The position numbers and the translations under genes are program-made. Of a DNA stretch of 64,000 bases, positions 1 to 8,737 are shown piece by piece; the first letter of the stretch is position 1; each line of letters begins with the position of its first letter. Source of the stretch: Pseudomonas sp. S04 (GTDB taxonomy: Bacteria > Pseudomonadota > Gammaproteobacteria > Pseudomonadales > Pseudomonadaceae); assembly GCF_009834545.1 (NCBI RefSeq), contig NZ_CP019427.1, positions 3,478,001 through 3,542,000 of the forward strand, read 5' to 3'. The notes beneath the pieces were generated by a model. The model was given only the letters and a program-made list of their open reading frames with translations, did no database searches and was not told the origin of the DNA.

Positions 1-123
1 TGCTTACGACTGTCCTTGACGACGAAAAAAGTCAACGGCCGCGGAGTGTCTAGATAAAGGTGGGATTTGGCTGCGACAGGCACTCATTGCGTCAGGGTAT
101 TGCCAAGTCAGCAAACCTTAGAA

Positions 124-142
124 GAAAATGAGAGTCATTATC
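124..142. promoter_or_regulatory. Fur box upstream of the ECF sigma gene
   Basis: The 19-mer GAAAATGAGAGTCATTATC matches the Fur consensus GATAATGATAATCATTATC at 16 of 19 positions. It ends 26 bases before the ATG at 169, so it should lie over the promoter of the sigma/anti-sigma pair. This predicts iron repression of the surface-signalling system, as is usual for FecI-type sigma factors. The box also argues against the longer reading frame that starts upstream of it. Confidence 0.85.
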
Positions 143-168
143 AAATATCTTCGTTGCGGGCCACCCCC

Positions 169-678
169 ATGTCCTCTGTCGACCACTCTCAACAACATGC
201 CGTGCAGACGCTCTACGAGAATCACCATCAGTGGCTCTGTGGCTGGTTACGCCAGCGGCTTGGCTGTGTCGACAACGCGGCGGACCTGGCCCAGGACACG
301 TTCATCCGGGTACTGACGCAACGCAAGGCGCCTGAATTGCGTGAGCCTCGCGCCTACTTGAGCACCATTGCGCGCAGTTTGATGATCGATATGTTCCGCC
401 GTCGGTCCCTGGAACAGGCGTACCTGGAAACCCTCGCGCTCAGCCCCGAACCGATCGATATCTCGCCTGAAACCCGCACCCTGATCATCGAAACCCTGAT
501 GGAAATCGACCGCCTGCTCGATGGCCTGGGTGGGCGCACCCGTGAGATTTTCCTGTTGGCACAGCTCGACGGGCTGAGCTACGTGGAGATCGGCCGACGC
601 CTGAACGTCTCGGTGAACACGGTCAAGAAACACGCGGTGCGCGCCCTCACGCATTGCCTGCTGTTGGCAGACGACTGA
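169..678 (+). CDS. ECF sigma-70 factor, FecI family
   Basis: This 169-residue protein has a region 2 domain near residues 15-80 (LYENHHQWLCGWL, then AADLAQDTFIRVL) and a region 4 helix-turn-helix near 110-165 (GLSYVEIGRRLNVSVNTVKKH). That is the layout and size of FecI/PvdS-type iron-starvation sigma factors, which direct RNA polymerase to a siderophore-receptor promoter when released by the anti-sigma factor. I chose ATG 169 because the Fur box lies at 124-142 and family members begin close to this point; the frame is open from TTG 67. The FecR-type gene starts one base after its stop and a signalling receptor follows, the classic three-gene cell-surface signalling unit. The cognate target is inferred from this order. 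Confidence 0.93.
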   Translation: MSSVDHSQQHAVQTLYENHHQWLCGWLRQRLGCVDNAADLAQDTFIRVLTQRKAPELREPRAYLSTIARSLMIDMFRRRSLEQAYLETLALSPEPIDISPETRTLIIETLMEIDRLLDGLGGRTREIFLLAQLDGLSYVEIGRRLNVSVNTVKKHAVRALTHCLLLADD

Positions 679-679
679 A

Positions 680-1630
680 GTGCGCCCGCTCGCCTTGGAT
701 CACGCGACACTCGAAGCCGCAGCGCGCTGGTACGTCGACTTGCGTACAGAAGTGCCCGACGCCGCCATCCGAGAAGCACACCGACGCTGGCTGGAGTGTG
801 ACCCTCGCCATGTCCAGGCATGGGAGCGCCTGACCCGCCTGCAGGACAAACTCGGCCAGGTCGCACCGGGTATCGCCCGGCCGACACTGACCAGTGCCCG
901 GGCCAAACGCCGTGACGTGCTCAAGGTCCTGTCGATTGTCTTGGCGGCTGGCGGGGCTGGTTCGCTGGCCTGGAACACAACACCCTTGCCGACCCTGATG
1001 GCCGACCAGCGGACCGCCACCGGCGAACGGCGTCGGGTGCTCCTGGATGACGGCAGCCTGGTGCGACTCAATACCGCGACCGCAGTGGACATTCGCTACA
1101 GCGCGAGCTTGCGCGAAATCCACCTGCTCAGCGGTGAGATCCAGATCGAGACTGCGCCAGACCAACAGGCACGGCCCTTTATCGTGCATACCCCATCGGG
1201 CAGCATTCGCGCCCTGGGCACCCGCTTCGTGGTGCGCTACGACGCGCAGCGCACGCGGGTCAGCGTGCAGGAACATGCGGTCGAGGTGCGCAGCGCAAAC
1301 AGTCTCGGTCCGGCCGTGCGAGTGGATGCCGGGCAGCAGCTCGACTTCGACAGCAATGATACCGGCACGGCGCAGCGCTCCAGTCCCCAGGTCGACGCCT
1401 GGACCCGCGACATGCTGGTGATCGATGACTGGCGCCTGGAAGATTTCATCACCGAATTGCAGCGTTACCGTCCAGGTCATCTGGGCTGCGCTCCAGCGGT
1501 CGCCGACCTGCGGATTTCCGGCGCGTTTCACCTCGGTAGCAGCGATGCCATCCTCGATAACCTGACCTCGACCCTGCCCGTGCGGCTGCGGCGTTTCAGC
1601 CGTTATTGGACACGCGTCGAAGCCATTTGA
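680..1630 (+). CDS. FecR-family anti-sigma factor / signal transducer
   Basis: This 316-residue inner-membrane regulator starts at GTG one base after the sigma gene, implying translational coupling. The N-terminal cytoplasmic part (about residues 5-50, with ARWYVDLRTEVPD and HVQAWERL) is the DUF4880 sigma-binding region. A single hydrophobic segment lies near 75-95. The periplasmic FecR domain follows (about 100-205, including GERRRVLLDDGSLVRLN and IRALGTRFVVRYD). The C-terminal 50 residues resemble an STN-like fold that would contact the receptor's signalling domain. In this family the protein holds the sigma factor inactive or assists it until the outer-membrane receptor reports bound siderophore. 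Confidence 0.92.
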   Translation: MRPLALDHATLEAAARWYVDLRTEVPDAAIREAHRRWLECDPRHVQAWERLTRLQDKLGQVAPGIARPTLTSARAKRRDVLKVLSIVLAAGGAGSLAWNTTPLPTLMADQRTATGERRRVLLDDGSLVRLNTATAVDIRYSASLREIHLLSGEIQIETAPDQQARPFIVHTPSGSIRALGTRFVVRYDAQRTRVSVQEHAVEVRSANSLGPAVRVDAGQQLDFDSNDTGTAQRSSPQVDAWTRDMLVIDDWRLEDFITELQRYRPGHLGCAPAVADLRISGAFHLGSSDAILDNLTSTLPVRLRRFSRYWTRVEAI

Positions 1631-1746
1631 GGGTTTTTGCAGAAAATTTATCGAAGGGGGTTGTTGATTTTGATTCTCGTTCGACTTTGTAGATAGAGGC
1701 GCAAATAGACGCCGCCATTTACTGCCATCGGGCGAAAGGAAACCGC
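1631..1746 (+). promoter_or_regulatory. Leader between fecR-like gene and receptor; probable ECF-dependent promoter region
   Basis: These 116 bases are AT-rich at the start (CAGAAAATTTATCGAAGG) and carry AAAGGA just before the receptor ATG. In FecI-type units the receptor has its own promoter read by the cognate sigma factor. I cannot define the -35/-10 boxes with certainty because their consensus varies between sigma groups. A weak Fur-like stretch near 1674-1692 matches only about 11 of 19 positions and is not called. Confidence 0.35.
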
Positions 1747-4233
1747 ATGATCCCCCGCACCCCCCAGCTGCGCAAAGTCTTCCGCAAGTCTGCCGTCAAA
1801 CCCCTGAACCGCGCGGTGCATATCGCGCTGCTGGGAATGGCGCTCGCCTTGCCACTGGGTACGGTACTGATTGCACAGCCTGCCTGGGCACAGACCAACA
1901 TTGAAACCAGCTTTGATATTCCGGCCGGAGCCCTGGGTTCGGCACTCACCCAGTTCGCCGCGACTGCTGGCGTGACGATCTCGTTCGATCCGGTTCACGC
2001 CAGCGGGCAGAAGACCGCCGGGCTGCGCGGCCGCTACACCACCGATGCCGGCCTGCAGAAGCTGCTGGCCGGTAGCAGCTTGCAAGCGGTTCTCCTGCCG
2101 AGCGGCAGCTACTCGCTGCTGCCAAGGGTGCCGGGCGCTGCGCTGCAGTTAGGTGCTACCACTATTTCCGGCCAGGCCATCGAGTCGGCCTATGGACCGG
2201 TCGACGGTTATGTCGCCACCCGCAGCGCCACCGCGACCAAGACCGATACACCGATCCTGGAAATCCCCCAGGCGATCAACGTGGTGACGGCCGATCAGGT
2301 CGCCGTGCAGGGCGCACGCAACCTGACCCAGGCCCTGCGCTATACGCCGGGCTTGAGCACTGGCGGTTTCACCGACCGCAATGTTATCGCCGACGAGATC
2401 ACCAGCCGAGGTTTTGCCCCGACCCCGTTGTACTTCGATGGCGCCTACGTGCCTTATGCCGGCAGCCTGGGCGGGGCTCCGCAAATCGACCCCTACACCC
2501 TGGAGCGCATTGAGGTGCTCAAGGGCCCCTCCTCCGTGCTGTTCGGGCAGAACCAGCCGGGCGGCCTTATCAACCTGGTGTCCAAGCGACCCACCAGCGA
2601 ACAGCGCAGCCAGGTCAAGCTCGGCGCGGGCAGTTACAACCGGGTCAATGGTGCATTCGACACCAGCGGCCCGCTCGACGACCAGAAGGCATTCACCTAT
2701 CGCGTGGTGGGCCTGGCGAAGAAAGGCAATGAGCAGGTCGCGCACACCAATACCGAACGCATGCTGCTGGCGCCCAGCCTGACCTGGACGCCCACTGACG
2801 ACACGTCGTTGACCCTGCTGGCGCAAATCCAGCGCGACGATGGCCTGGCCGATTATCAGGCGCTGCCGCGGGTTGGCTCCCTGGATCGCGGTCCGACTGG
2901 CCAGAAAATCAAACGGGATTTTTTCTCCGGGGATTCGCGCTACAACGACTACAAGCGCGACCAGTACATCTTGGGCTATGACTTCAGCCACAACCTCAGC
3001 GAAGACCTGACGTACCGGTCCACTGCGCGCTACACCGACGTACGTGACCAGTACAAAGGCTTCTACCTGCGCAGCTTCGTCACCGATGATGCCGGTGTGG
3101 TTGATCAGACCCAGGCCAATCGCGTCAAGCTGGACTGGCGCCAGCACAACATCGCCTACACCGTCGATAACAACCTGGAATACAAATTCAACACCGGCGC
3201 CCTGGAGCACACCACGCTGGCCGGGGTCGACTATCGTCACTTCAGCCGCAAGTACGACGGCTACAACGCCTACAACGTGTTGCCGGTCGACCTTTACGGC
3301 AAGAACAACTACGACACCGCAAGCGTAACCCCGGTGCTCGATACCAAGTGGGACAACACCATTCGCCAGACGGGTGCGTACCTGCAGGACCAGATCAGGC
3401 TGGACAAGTGGATCCTCACCATCGGCGGCCGCCAGGACTGGGCGGAAATCGACAACAAGGACCTGCTGGCCCATACCGTCACGTCACAACGGGACAACCA
3501 GTTCACGGGGCGAGTGGGCCTGACCTACGTCACCGATTTCGGCCTGGCGCCCTATGTCAGTTATTCCGAGTCCTTCCTGCCGACCCTGGGCACTGCCGCA
3601 CCCGAGCGCGGTGGCAAAGCCTTTGATCCAACTGAAGGCGAGCAGTACGAAGTCGGGGTGAAATATCAGCCGTACGACAAGACGCTGATCACTGCCTCGG
3701 TGTTCCAGGTCAAACAGAAAAACGTGCTGACGGGCGACACCGAGTACCCGCAATACTCGGCGCAGAATGGCGAAGTGCGCTCTCGTGGCATCGAACTGGA
3801 AGCCAAGTCCAGTCTCGATAATGTCGACGTCATGGCCGCGGCCACCTACATCGACTCCTTCTACACCAAAAGCACCTATGGCGATCAGGGTAACCGCAGC
3901 GAAGCCACGGCACCGGTCTCGGCCTCGCTGTGGGTGGATTATCATTTCACCCAGGCGACCATCGATGGCTTGACCTTCGGTGCTGGCGCCCGTTACACCG
4001 GACGCAAGCCGGGTGACTCGGCCAACTCCTTCGACGTGCCGGCCTTCGTGGTCTACGACACCACGGTCAGCTATGACCTGGGCAAGCTGGACACCGGCCT
4101 GCGCGGCGTGCGCACCAGCCTCAACGTGCAGAACGTCTTCGACCGAGAGTACGTCTCGGACTGTAACTATGCGTTCGGCTGCTACTACGGTCAGGAGCGA
4201 GTGGCGTCGGTGGAATTGACCTACGACTGGTGA
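1747..4233 (+). CDS. TonB-dependent ferric-siderophore receptor with signalling (STN) domain, FhuA/FiuA-like
   Basis: This 828-residue outer-membrane receptor has a long signal peptide with predicted cleavage after AWA near residue 48. An STN/secretin-like signalling domain follows at about 53-125 (FDIPAGALGSALTQFA), then a plug at about 155-280 (IPQAINVVTADQV, RGFAPTPLYFDG, IEVLKGPSSVLFGQNQPGG) and a 22-strand-type barrel. The C-terminal stretch with paired cysteines (DCNYAFGCYYGQER) resembles the end of ferrichrome receptors such as FhuA/FiuA, so a hydroxamate siderophore is my best guess. The last residue is Trp rather than the commoner Phe; aromatic ends are accepted by the Bam machinery. 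The STN domain and the upstream sigma/FecR pair mean the receptor probably induces its own synthesis on ligand binding. Confidence 0.93.
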   Translation: MIPRTPQLRKVFRKSAVKPLNRAVHIALLGMALALPLGTVLIAQPAWAQTNIETSFDIPAGALGSALTQFAATAGVTISFDPVHASGQKTAGLRGRYTTDAGLQKLLAGSSLQAVLLPSGSYSLLPRVPGAALQLGATTISGQAIESAYGPVDGYVATRSATATKTDTPILEIPQAINVVTADQVAVQGARNLTQALRYTPGLSTGGFTDRNVIADEITSRGFAPTPLYFDGAYVPYAGSLGGAPQIDPYTLERIEVLKGPSSVLFGQNQPGGLINLVSKRPTSEQRSQVKLGAGSYNRVNGAFDTSGPLDDQKAFTYRVVGLAKKGNEQVAHTNTERMLLAPSLTWTPTDDTSLTLLAQIQRDDGLADYQALPRVGSLDRGPTGQKIKRDFFSGDSRYNDYKRDQYILGYDFSHNLSEDLTYRSTARYTDVRDQYKGFYLRSFVTDDAGVVDQTQANRVKLDWRQHNIAYTVDNNLEYKFNTGALEHTTLAGVDYRHFSRKYDGYNAYNVLPVDLYGKNNYDTASVTPVLDTKWDNTIRQTGAYLQDQIRLDKWILTIGGRQDWAEIDNKDLLAHTVTSQRDNQFTGRVGLTYVTDFGLAPYVSYSESFLPTLGTAAPERGGKAFDPTEGEQYEVGVKYQPYDKTLITASVFQVKQKNVLTGDTEYPQYSAQNGEVRSRGIELEAKSSLDNVDVMAAATYIDSFYTKSTYGDQGNRSEATAPVSASLWVDYHFTQATIDGLTFGAGARYTGRKPGDSANSFDVPAFVVYDTTVSYDLGKLDTGLRGVRTSLNVQNVFDREYVSDCNYAFGCYYGQERVASVELTYDW

Positions 4234-4409
4234 TTCCTTGGGGCAACGAGGCAGCCTTCGCCAGGTGCACAAACACTTCGGTGTCCGATTGCGCAACGCC
4301 TGCACCCACGCAATCTATTGGCGAGGCCGGGTGCATGTGGAGCGCAAGCGGACCTTGGCGAAGGCCTGCGTTCCATAAACCCCACCTACTGCATGCCTTG
4401 GATATGGAG

Positions 4410-4670
4410 TCAGGTACCCGAGTTGGAGGCATGCTCCGCTTGAGTTCTCACCCCAAACAGCCGATCGGCTATTTGGCGGCCTCGTTCCATCCCTTCCGGC
4501 GTCAACCAGATGGATTTGCTCTTGTTTACCGGATCACGGATGAATCCATGCTCTTGCAATCGGTTCGTGATCTCGAAATCGTACCCTTTCCAAGTATTTC
4601 CGTTATCCGCACTGAAGGTTACCAACAGGGCGAGAACGGCTTCTTCAATCAAGCTTTCGTCGTATTTCAT
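4410..4670 (-). CDS. DUF6429-family small protein
   Basis: This 86-residue protein begins MKYDESLIEEAVLALL and contains GYDFEITNRLQEHGFI and LTPEGMERGRQIADRLFG. The pattern matches the DUF6429 family as I remember it, helical and of unknown function, with a winged-helix-like feel. It stands alone between a siderophore receptor and a repeat element at 4745-4849, and no operon partner is visible. Bases 4234-4409, between the receptor stop and this gene's stop, contain nothing I recognise. Confidence 0.7.
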   Translation of the reverse strand: MKYDESLIEEAVLALLVTFSADNGNTWKGYDFEITNRLQEHGFIRDPVNKSKSIWLTPEGMERGRQIADRLFGVRTQAEHASNSGT

Positions 4671-4744
4671 GATCGCTGCTCCACTCGTACTCTTTAACTT
4701 CCCGTGAGCCCGGAACTCGAATGGTAACTCGAACGAACTCGAAC

Positions 4745-4800
4745 GGGGACGGATCTATTTTTCCCTCTTTCGCACTGGACGATAAAATAAATCCGTCCCC
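4745..4800. repeat. 17-bp inverted repeat, miniature element
   Basis: GGGGACGGATCTATTTT at 4745-4761 is repeated inverted at 4784-4800 as AAAATAAATCCGTCCCC, with one mismatch and a 22-base loop. Similar GGGGACAGATnTATTT motifs are, from memory, found around REP-associated or IS200-like elements in Pseudomonas and relatives. No transposase is present here, so this looks like a non-autonomous remnant. A related half-site lies at 37334-37349. Confidence 0.7.
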
Positions 4801-4849
4801 ATTTATGGTCCCCATTTATGGTCCCCATTTATGCACGTCCCCATTTATG
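4795..4849. repeat. Four copies of GTCCCCATTTATG
   Basis: The 13-mer GTCCCCATTTATG occurs at 4795-4807, 4808-4820, 4821-4833 and, after a three-base CAC spacer, 4837-4849. The first copy overlaps the right arm of the adjacent inverted repeat. The array probably arose by slippage at the element end. It lies just upstream of the FAD oxidoreductase and may separate that gene from its ancestral promoter. Confidence 0.85.
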
Positions 4850-4908
4850 CATGCCATGAATTCATCCAGCTGGCGTACCATCGGCGCGTCGACAGAATGG
4901 AGGTTGAT

Positions 4909-5967
4909 ATGGGCAATACTCAGGGCAAACGAGTCGTAGTCGTTGGTGCAGGTATCGTGGGCGCATCACTGGCGCACCACCTCGCGAGTAAAGGCGCGAA
5001 TGTCACCGTGGTCGAGGCTGAAGGTATAGCGTCGGGAGTGACGGGAAGTTCATTCGCATGGATCAACACCTCACACGGTGAACCTGACCCCATTGCGCAA
5101 CTGCGCGGTGCTGCAATCAAGGAGTACCGCCGCCTCGAAACGCAGCTGCCGGATCTCGAGATACGGTGGACAGGCGCTTTGTCTTATAGCGCGATGCCGA
5201 ATGGAGCGCTGCAGGCTTCAGCTAACCAGGTGTCTCGATCGCAGATTCTCGACCTTGAACCCAATCTAAAAAATCCCCCTCAGTCTGCTTTGTATGCGGC
5301 TGAAGAAGGGGCGCTGGACGCCGTGGCAGCTACCCATGCGTTGATCGCCGGCGCCAAGGCATTCGGGGCGAAGATTCTCACTCAGACGCGAGTTCTTGGT
5401 TTCGTAACCCAGCGTGCAAAGGTAACCGGAGTCGAAACAACACAGGGCATCATCGATGCCGATGTTGTGGTATTGGCCGCCGGGACAGGTATCACGAAGC
5501 TGACAGATAGGCTTGAAGTGCCCCTTCCAATAGAGGCCTCGCCTGCCATTTTCATCCGTTACAAGGTCCAACCCGACCTCGTGCACACCCTCATCTCCAG
5601 CCCTGAAATGGAAGTGAGGCAAAGTTCGGATGGTGCGTTGCTGGCGGCAGAAGATTACCTGGACAACACCATGGAGAATCAGCCAGCAGCGATAGCGCTC
5701 CGCACTGCCAAGACCATCCGCAACGAACTCCATGGGGTTGTTTCCATAGAGCCGCAATGGGCTTGTGTCGGGCTCAGGCCCATGCCCGCCGATGGCATCC
5801 CCATCATCGGTTATCTACCAAAAGTCAGCGGCGTCTATGTGTGTGCAATGCACCCCGGAGTTACTTTGGCGGCGATAGTGGGACGTCTTGCCAGCGAGGA
5901 GATCGTCGACGACAAAGCGTCCAGTGCCCTTGGCCCATGCCGGCCCGATCGGTTTTTGCGAGCGTAG
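4909..5967 (+). CDS. FAD-dependent oxidoreductase, DAO (glycine/D-amino-acid oxidase) family
   Basis: This 352-residue protein has an N-terminal Rossmann motif VVVVGAGIVGASLAHHLAS (GxGxxG) that binds the FAD ADP moiety, then GSSFAWINTSHG. A C-terminal FAD-binding segment contains CVGLRPMPADGIPIIGY and GVYVCAMHPGVTLAA, as in DadA/glycine-oxidase-like enzymes. Such proteins oxidise secondary or D-amino acids; the substrate here is not indicated. I chose ATG 4909 because GGAGG sits five bases upstream; the frame is open further upstream through the repeat array. It has no operon partner, and the repeat insertion immediately upstream may have altered its promoter. Confidence 0.85.
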   Translation: MGNTQGKRVVVVGAGIVGASLAHHLASKGANVTVVEAEGIASGVTGSSFAWINTSHGEPDPIAQLRGAAIKEYRRLETQLPDLEIRWTGALSYSAMPNGALQASANQVSRSQILDLEPNLKNPPQSALYAAEEGALDAVAATHALIAGAKAFGAKILTQTRVLGFVTQRAKVTGVETTQGIIDADVVVLAAGTGITKLTDRLEVPLPIEASPAIFIRYKVQPDLVHTLISSPEMEVRQSSDGALLAAEDYLDNTMENQPAAIALRTAKTIRNELHGVVSIEPQWACVGLRPMPADGIPIIGYLPKVSGVYVCAMHPGVTLAAIVGRLASEEIVDDKASSALGPCRPDRFLRA

Positions 5968-6089
5968 TGGATGCTCTTCCGGGGCAACTGTCAGTTGCGC
6001 CGCAGTCTCCATCGCACTCAAGGGGCTTGACCCTATAGCGGCTATAACCCTCACGCTAGTAGCCAGTTCGTCTCAAATAGGAATTGCTC

Positions 6090-6545
6090 ATGGACAACCG
6101 CATCCCTCCGCCGCTGGTTGCTGCCCTGTTCGGTCTGTTGATGTGGTTCGCAGCTCGACACTCACCGGGCACCCTGGAGCTGACTATCGAGTGGCGCATT
6201 GCCCTGGCGCTGGTGGTGGCGCTGGCAGGCGTAGCCATTTGTCTAGCCGGCGTACTGTCCTTTCGTCGTGCCCGCACCACGGTCAACCCGCTGAAGCCGC
6301 AAACCGCTTCGGCCCTGGTCAGCTCGGGCGTCTACAGATACACACGCAACCCGATGTACTTAGGTTTCGCCACAGTCCTGATAGCCTGGTCAATCTTCCT
6401 CGCCTGGCCGCCGGCACTGCTGGGCGTGCCGGGCTTCGTGATGTACATGAACCGCTTCCAGATCGGGCCGGAGGAGCGGGCCCTTGCCAGCCTTTTCGGC
6501 AGAGAGTTCACGCAATACTGCAGCCAGGTCAGACGTTGGCTCTAA
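6090..6545 (+). CDS. Isoprenylcysteine carboxyl methyltransferase-like membrane protein
   Basis: This 151-residue protein has about four hydrophobic segments. The C-terminal signature VSSGVYRYTRNPMYLGF and a later RFQIGPEERALASLFG-like stretch define the ICMT/PEMT-type methyltransferase fold. Bacterial members methylate lipids or small molecules with S-adenosylmethionine, and most have no proven substrate. ATG 6090 has an AGGAA ribosome site upstream. It sits alone between the FAD oxidoreductase and the Lrp-type regulator. Its function beyond membrane methyltransferase is unassigned. Confidence 0.8.
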   Translation: MDNRIPPPLVAALFGLLMWFAARHSPGTLELTIEWRIALALVVALAGVAICLAGVLSFRRARTTVNPLKPQTASALVSSGVYRYTRNPMYLGFATVLIAWSIFLAWPPALLGVPGFVMYMNRFQIGPEERALASLFGREFTQYCSQVRRWL

Positions 6546-6620
6546 AACAGAGAACCTCGGTTTCTGGCCGATAGCAGCCCAGCGCAATGAGCAACAGGCC
6601 GCCAGAAACCAAACCACCCA

Positions 6621-7109
6621 TTACCCACCCCCACTCGGCACATCCAACCCAACCTTCACCCGATCCAGCGCCACAATCGTCTTGAACCAGGTGACGTTGG
6701 TATTCTCCGCAAACAGGCGCCTTGCCAGGGCCTGGTACTCCTGCATGCTGGCGACGGTCAGCACCAGGACAAAGTCCACTTCCCCGGTGACGTAATAGCA
6801 CTGTTGCACCTCGGGCACTGCGAAGTGGGCCTTCATGGCTTCCAGAGCCTCCAGGCTGGTGCGCTCGGCCATCACTTCGACAATGATGGTAATCGGTCGG
6901 CCAACGGCGGTTGGGTCGACGATGGCGACGTTGCCGGTGATCACGCCACCCTCCTCCATGCGCTTGAGGCGTCGCTGGACGGCGGCGGTCGAGAGGTTGA
7001 CCTGCTCGGCGATCAAGCGCAGCGCCATGGTGTTGTCGCGCTGGACCAGGTCGAGGATCGCGCGGTCGAATTTGTCCAGGGCTTGGCTTGTTGCAGTGGT
7101 TTTTATCAT
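6621..7109 (-). CDS. Lrp/AsnC-family transcriptional regulator
   Basis: This 162-residue regulator has an N-terminal helix-turn-helix (DKFDRAILDLVQRDN, then LSTAAVQRRLKRMEEGGVI) and a C-terminal RAM ligand-binding domain (VQQCYYVTGEVDFVLVLTV, FKTIVALDRVKVG). I chose ATG 7109 because residues upstream of it in the open frame are not family-like. It is transcribed away from the permease gene at 7239, leaving a 129-base shared promoter region, so local control of that transporter in response to a small metabolite is likely. Lrp-type dimers bind AT-rich, loosely palindromic sites, and I could not define one precisely. Confidence 0.9.
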   Translation of the reverse strand: MIKTTATSQALDKFDRAILDLVQRDNTMALRLIAEQVNLSTAAVQRRLKRMEEGGVITGNVAIVDPTAVGRPITIIVEVMAERTSLEALEAMKAHFAVPEVQQCYYVTGEVDFVLVLTVASMQEYQALARRLFAENTNVTWFKTIVALDRVKVGLDVPSGGG

Positions 7110-7238
7110 GCTGGCTCGCGAGAAATTTTCTCGAAAACTAGCAGAAAACCGCGACCCTTTATCCACTGCCGCGAAATATTATCTTGGCCACACACCGCAC
7201 CCGCGGCTGTCCGGGCACCCACACAGGATATTATTGGC

Positions 7239-8714
7239 ATGGTCGCGCTGTTTCATCTGTCCCCGTTCCTGTTGGTCACCGCCATGCTCGTCGTGCTGCG
7301 GCGGCCACCTGTGCAGGCCGCCGTCGCCGGCACTCTGCTGGTACTGCTGCTGTGGCTCGCCGGTGCAGCCGATGCCTGGCACCTGGGCAGCATGGTGGCC
7401 GCCCTCAAGGACACGGCGGTGCTGTTTGCCAGTACCGCCTTCGTGATTGTGCCGGGCCTGGCCTTCGTGATCGTGATCGAACGCCTGGGGGTCAACCTGG
7501 CGCTGAGCCAGTGGGTGCGTTCATTGGGCCTGGGCAGCGGCGATCAGGTGGTGTTCATCGTGCTCGGCCTGGCGCCGCTGCTGGAAGCCATGACCGGGTT
7601 CGGCGTGTCCTTGATCGCCACGGTGCCCTTGCTGCTGAGCCTCTTCGAGCGCCGGGTCGCGCTGCGCATTGCGCTGGTGGGCATGGCGATCATGCCGTGG
7701 GGCACGCTCGGCCTGGCCTCGGTGATAGGCGCTTCGCTGGCGCACCTGGATGCCCGGGCACTGTCATCGACCTCGGCACTGACCAGCGCGCCGGTGTTTT
7801 TGCTGCTCAGTGGATTGGCGCTGTATCTGGCGGGTGTGCGTGAGTTGCGGGCATGGGCGGCGCTGGGGATTTACTGGCTGTTGTTTATGGCGGCGCTGTA
7901 CAGCGCCAGTCGCTGGCTGGGCCCGGAAGTGGCCGGTGTTGCCGCGGCCCTGGTGACGGCCCTGGCGGTGCTGGCTGGCGGAGTGTGGCGCGTGCGACGC
8001 AGCGCCAGTCCGCGCATTGCCGTGCACTGGCCGCGTCAGGCATGGCCGTACCTGGTGCTGATTGTCTGCATCGTCTCCTTGAAGCTGATCCTGACCCTGA
8101 CTTCCTGGCAGGATCAATGGCTGGTGTCTGGTGCCCAGGTCACCTGGAAACCCCTGGCCTCCCCTGGCGTAGCCCTGCTGCTGGTGCTGGTCGGCGTGTG
8201 GCTGCATGCGCGGGCCACACCACACAAGGTGGGGTCGGACGGCAGTCTGCCGGTGGCACTGATGGCGCGGGCGAAGCGGCCGTTGCTGACGATTTTTTTC
8301 TTCCTGGCGATGTCGCAGATCATGGTCAAGGCCGGCTTCCTGGCGGGATTGATGCAACTGCTGGCCGGCCTTTCACCCACCGCCGCGATGCCGTTGGTGA
8401 CGATGTTCGGTGCACTCTCGGGCTACATGACCGGCTCGAACGTGGGCGGCAACGCGATCTTCATGCCGGCCATCGCCCTGCTACCCGAATCCGCGCGCCT
8501 ATTGTTGGCCGCGGTGCAGAACAGTTCGGCAGGGCATGCCGCACTCGGCTCGATATCGATTGTCATGTTGATCGTGGGGCTGGCAAAAACCCAGGCGGAG
8601 GAAGAAGGCGAACTGATCAGGTTCGGCTTCGCCCTCGCTTGCCTCAATACGGTGCTGGTGGCGTTGGCGGCCACGTTACTCAGCGGCTGGTTAAGCTGGG
8701 CGCTGGTGTGGTGA
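7239..8714 (+). CDS. L-lactate permease (LctP/LldP)-family transporter
   Basis: This 491-residue protein has about 12-13 hydrophobic segments. Conserved stretches LGLAPLLEAMTGFGVSLIATVPLL and GYMTGSNVGGNAIFMPA resemble the EAxTGFG and TGSNxxxN motifs of the LctP family, which imports L-lactate, D-lactate or glycolate with protons. The frame is open far upstream, but ATG 7239 follows AGGA and begins the first membrane helix directly. Family members are usually about 550 residues, so this one is slightly short. Divergence from an Lrp-type gene suggests the substrate could be a 2-oxo or 2-hydroxy acid related to amino-acid metabolism; that is inference. Confidence 0.82.
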   Translation: MVALFHLSPFLLVTAMLVVLRRPPVQAAVAGTLLVLLLWLAGAADAWHLGSMVAALKDTAVLFASTAFVIVPGLAFVIVIERLGVNLALSQWVRSLGLGSGDQVVFIVLGLAPLLEAMTGFGVSLIATVPLLLSLFERRVALRIALVGMAIMPWGTLGLASVIGASLAHLDARALSSTSALTSAPVFLLLSGLALYLAGVRELRAWAALGIYWLLFMAALYSASRWLGPEVAGVAAALVTALAVLAGGVWRVRRSASPRIAVHWPRQAWPYLVLIVCIVSLKLILTLTSWQDQWLVSGAQVTWKPLASPGVALLLVLVGVWLHARATPHKVGSDGSLPVALMARAKRPLLTIFFFLAMSQIMVKAGFLAGLMQLLAGLSPTAAMPLVTMFGALSGYMTGSNVGGNAIFMPAIALLPESARLLLAAVQNSSAGHAALGSISIVMLIVGLAKTQAEEEGELIRFGFALACLNTVLVALAATLLSGWLSWALVW

Positions 8715-8737
8715 GCCTTTGTGCCAACGCCAGACGA

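Noticed and set aside
1..123. Search for a gene or element at the window start
   Set aside because: No start codon with ribosome site, no recognisable element and no tail of an upstream gene that I could identify.
647..1531. Long minus-strand open frame opposite the FecR gene
   Set aside because: Antisense shadow created by high GC third positions; the plus-strand protein has clear FecR domains.
1674..1692. Possible Fur box before the first receptor
   Set aside because: Only about 11 of 19 consensus positions match, far below the two boxes I accept.
4230..4697. 155-codon plus-strand frame overlapping the DUF6429 gene
   Set aside because: No domain or ribosome site; the minus-strand DUF6429 frame is family-like and better supported.
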